From positions 248,001-312,000 of the forward strand of contig VZRR01013891.1 in NCBI GenBank assembly GCA_013398015.1: DNA of 64,000 nt, read 5' to 3'. Both the position numbers and the translations under genes were made by a program. The notes beneath the pieces are model-generated. The model did no database searches. It had not been told where the DNA came from and was given only the letters and a program-made list of their open reading frames with translations. This document shows positions 62,966-64,000 of this stretch, piece after piece; position 1 is the first letter of the stretch; each line of letters begins with the position of its first letter. This DNA is from Oreocharis arfaki (lineage: Eukaryota; Chordata; Aves; Passeriformes; Paramythiidae).

Positions 62966-63050
62966 GAGAGACAGCATCGAAAGCATTACTGAAATCCAAA
63001 AAGGTTTCATCTACTGGCTTCCCCTGAGTAGCTGGGAGGGTCCCCTCACT
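62966..63050 (-). mobile_element. Probable internal CR1 fragment in WNK2 intron 1
   Basis: The words 'gaaagcattactgaaatcca' and 'catctactggcttcccct' resemble the reversed internal CR1 block 'ggctttactgaaatccaggt ... ccactggctttccctc'. No tail is present. Assigned by resemblance only. Confidence 0.5.
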
Positions 63051-64000
63051 ATAAATTGACAGTCCTCAGCCCAGCCCTCGTGTTTTGCACCTGTGGCTGC
63101 TGGGGACCTGCCCTGCCACAGGAGCCTGGGCACCCAGGGGCTGGGCACGGGGGTGCGAGGGGCAGCTGGGGCTGGGGGGAGGCAAAGCTGGGTCTGGGTT
63201 ACAGCAGTGCTGGACAGAAACAGTGGCTGTTGAGAGTGAGGGAAATAGAATCATTTGAGAGTATCTGTTTTGCTTTTAATTGCAGTAACTGTCTCGAACA
63301 TTTCCTGCAAGGTTCTAGCCTACGTTTCCTTTTCCCAGGGCAATGCAGTTATTAGTGATACGTGGTTAATACACTTTTAAAATTGCTTTTTTTCCAGCCC
63401 ACGCTGCAGACATCTGTGCTTTCATTTCTCTGTACAAGTACCATTTTCCCCAAGACTGCACAATAACTTGTTGACTGACGAAGCCCTTTCATGTACTCAC
63501 CTGTCACTTATCCTGGGGGCTGTGGGAAACACAGTCCCAGGGTTTACATTCCGTACAGTGGGTGTCCATTACTGCTGGTGATTAAGAAAGTCTTACTCCA
63601 ATTGCTGGTTCTCTTTCACTAGTAATTAAGCTGTTGTTTCACAGTAGGAAAAAGCTTTTATTCTATGCAATCATGGGGACCTCAGAGAGACCAGCCTTTG
63701 CAATCTTAAATGGGTATATTGATTGGTCTTTATTAATAGAAAAGCCTCTAAGGAGAGATGAAGTACCTGAATTTTGTAAAGTTAAAAAAATAATTACAAA
63801 GCCTTTTAAAGTCACATGAAAACTAGGCATAGTTCCCAGGTCGTTTCTCCAAACTTCTAGTCATGTTTTTAATGATGTGAGTTTTTTAAAAAAAGTTTTA
63901 CCGAGCAAGGAGATCCATCATCAGAGAAAAAAATAGTTATTTTTTAAAGCTCCTAAACAAAATTATGTACTAGTAATGTTATTTATGGATTGAATATGGA

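Larger units (their letters stand above)
42077..64000 (+). other. WNK2: WNK2 intron 1 (runs off the window)
   Basis: No sequence resembling WNK exon 2 (DRKLTK... HPNIVRF) occurs on the + strand to the end of the window, so all 21.9 kb are assigned to intron 1. It is AT-rich and sparse in repeats: five CR1 pieces, all antisense to WNK2, with none between 42.1 and 50.8 kb. It also holds two strong palindromes (42922-42967 and 49640-49701), a near-identical direct-repeat pair (55373-55448) and several poly-T runs. The many short open frames show no domain or family resemblance. An unrecognised intronic RNA cannot be excluded. Confidence 0.85.

Noticed and set aside
1..64000. CRISPR arrays, operons, phage or bacterial-style systems
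   Set aside because: The sequence is vertebrate nuclear DNA with CR1 repeats and spliced-gene structure; no spaced regular repeats or gene clusters are present.
1..64000. tRNA, rRNA, snRNA or known microRNA genes
   Set aside because: No A/B-box tRNA-like folds or familiar RNA sequences were seen by eye. The palindromes have loops too short (3-5 bases) or stems too short for a typical microRNA precursor.

Overview
The window looks like part of a vertebrate chromosome, most likely from a bird. The only recognisable interspersed repeats are truncated CR1 LINE 3' ends (about 23 pieces, many ending in the typical ATTCTATGATTCT-like tail). I see no SINE or L1-type repeats. Non-coding DNA is AT-rich, punctuated by very GC-rich islands, and both assembly gaps (4511-4732 and 40938-41429) fall inside such islands. 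Crocodilians and turtles also carry CR1, so 'bird' is an inference from overall texture; a songbird is possible but not shown.

One protein-coding exon is secure: exon 1 of a WNK-family kinase, best read as WNK2, on the + strand. The ATG is at 41483 and the splice donor follows 42076, giving 198 codons and a phase-0 junction. It encodes a disordered N-terminus and the first two strands of the kinase domain, including the glycine-rich-loop lysine and the cysteine that replaces the usual catalytic lysine, the WNK hallmark. Its promoter lies in a CpG island (about 40.4-42.4 kb) interrupted by a 492-base gap and containing a degenerate G-rich minisatellite. No second exon was found, so 42077-64000 is all intron 1.

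The first 40 kb are intergenic or intronic DNA of unknown ownership. A second GC-rich island at about 4.3-4.85 kb, also broken by a gap, probably marks another promoter. In mammals, as I recall, NINJ1 lies divergently upstream of WNK2, so this island could be its 5' end, but no NINJ1 coding sequence is visible. All other open reading frames look like chance or repeat-derived translations: they lack family resemblance, and many sit in CR1 copies.

Layout: 1-4.25 kb non-coding with one CR1; 4.26-4.85 kb orphan CpG island; 4.85-40.4 kb repeat-sprinkled non-coding DNA with simple repeats and possible regulatory blocks; 40.4-42.4 kb WNK2 promoter and exon 1; 42.1-64 kb WNK2 intron 1, with five CR1 pieces (all antisense to the gene) and two strong hairpin-forming palindromes. 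I found no evidence of a new multi-gene system; the most unusual items are the perfect 19-bp-arm palindrome at 49649-49689 and the WNK2 upstream minisatellite.
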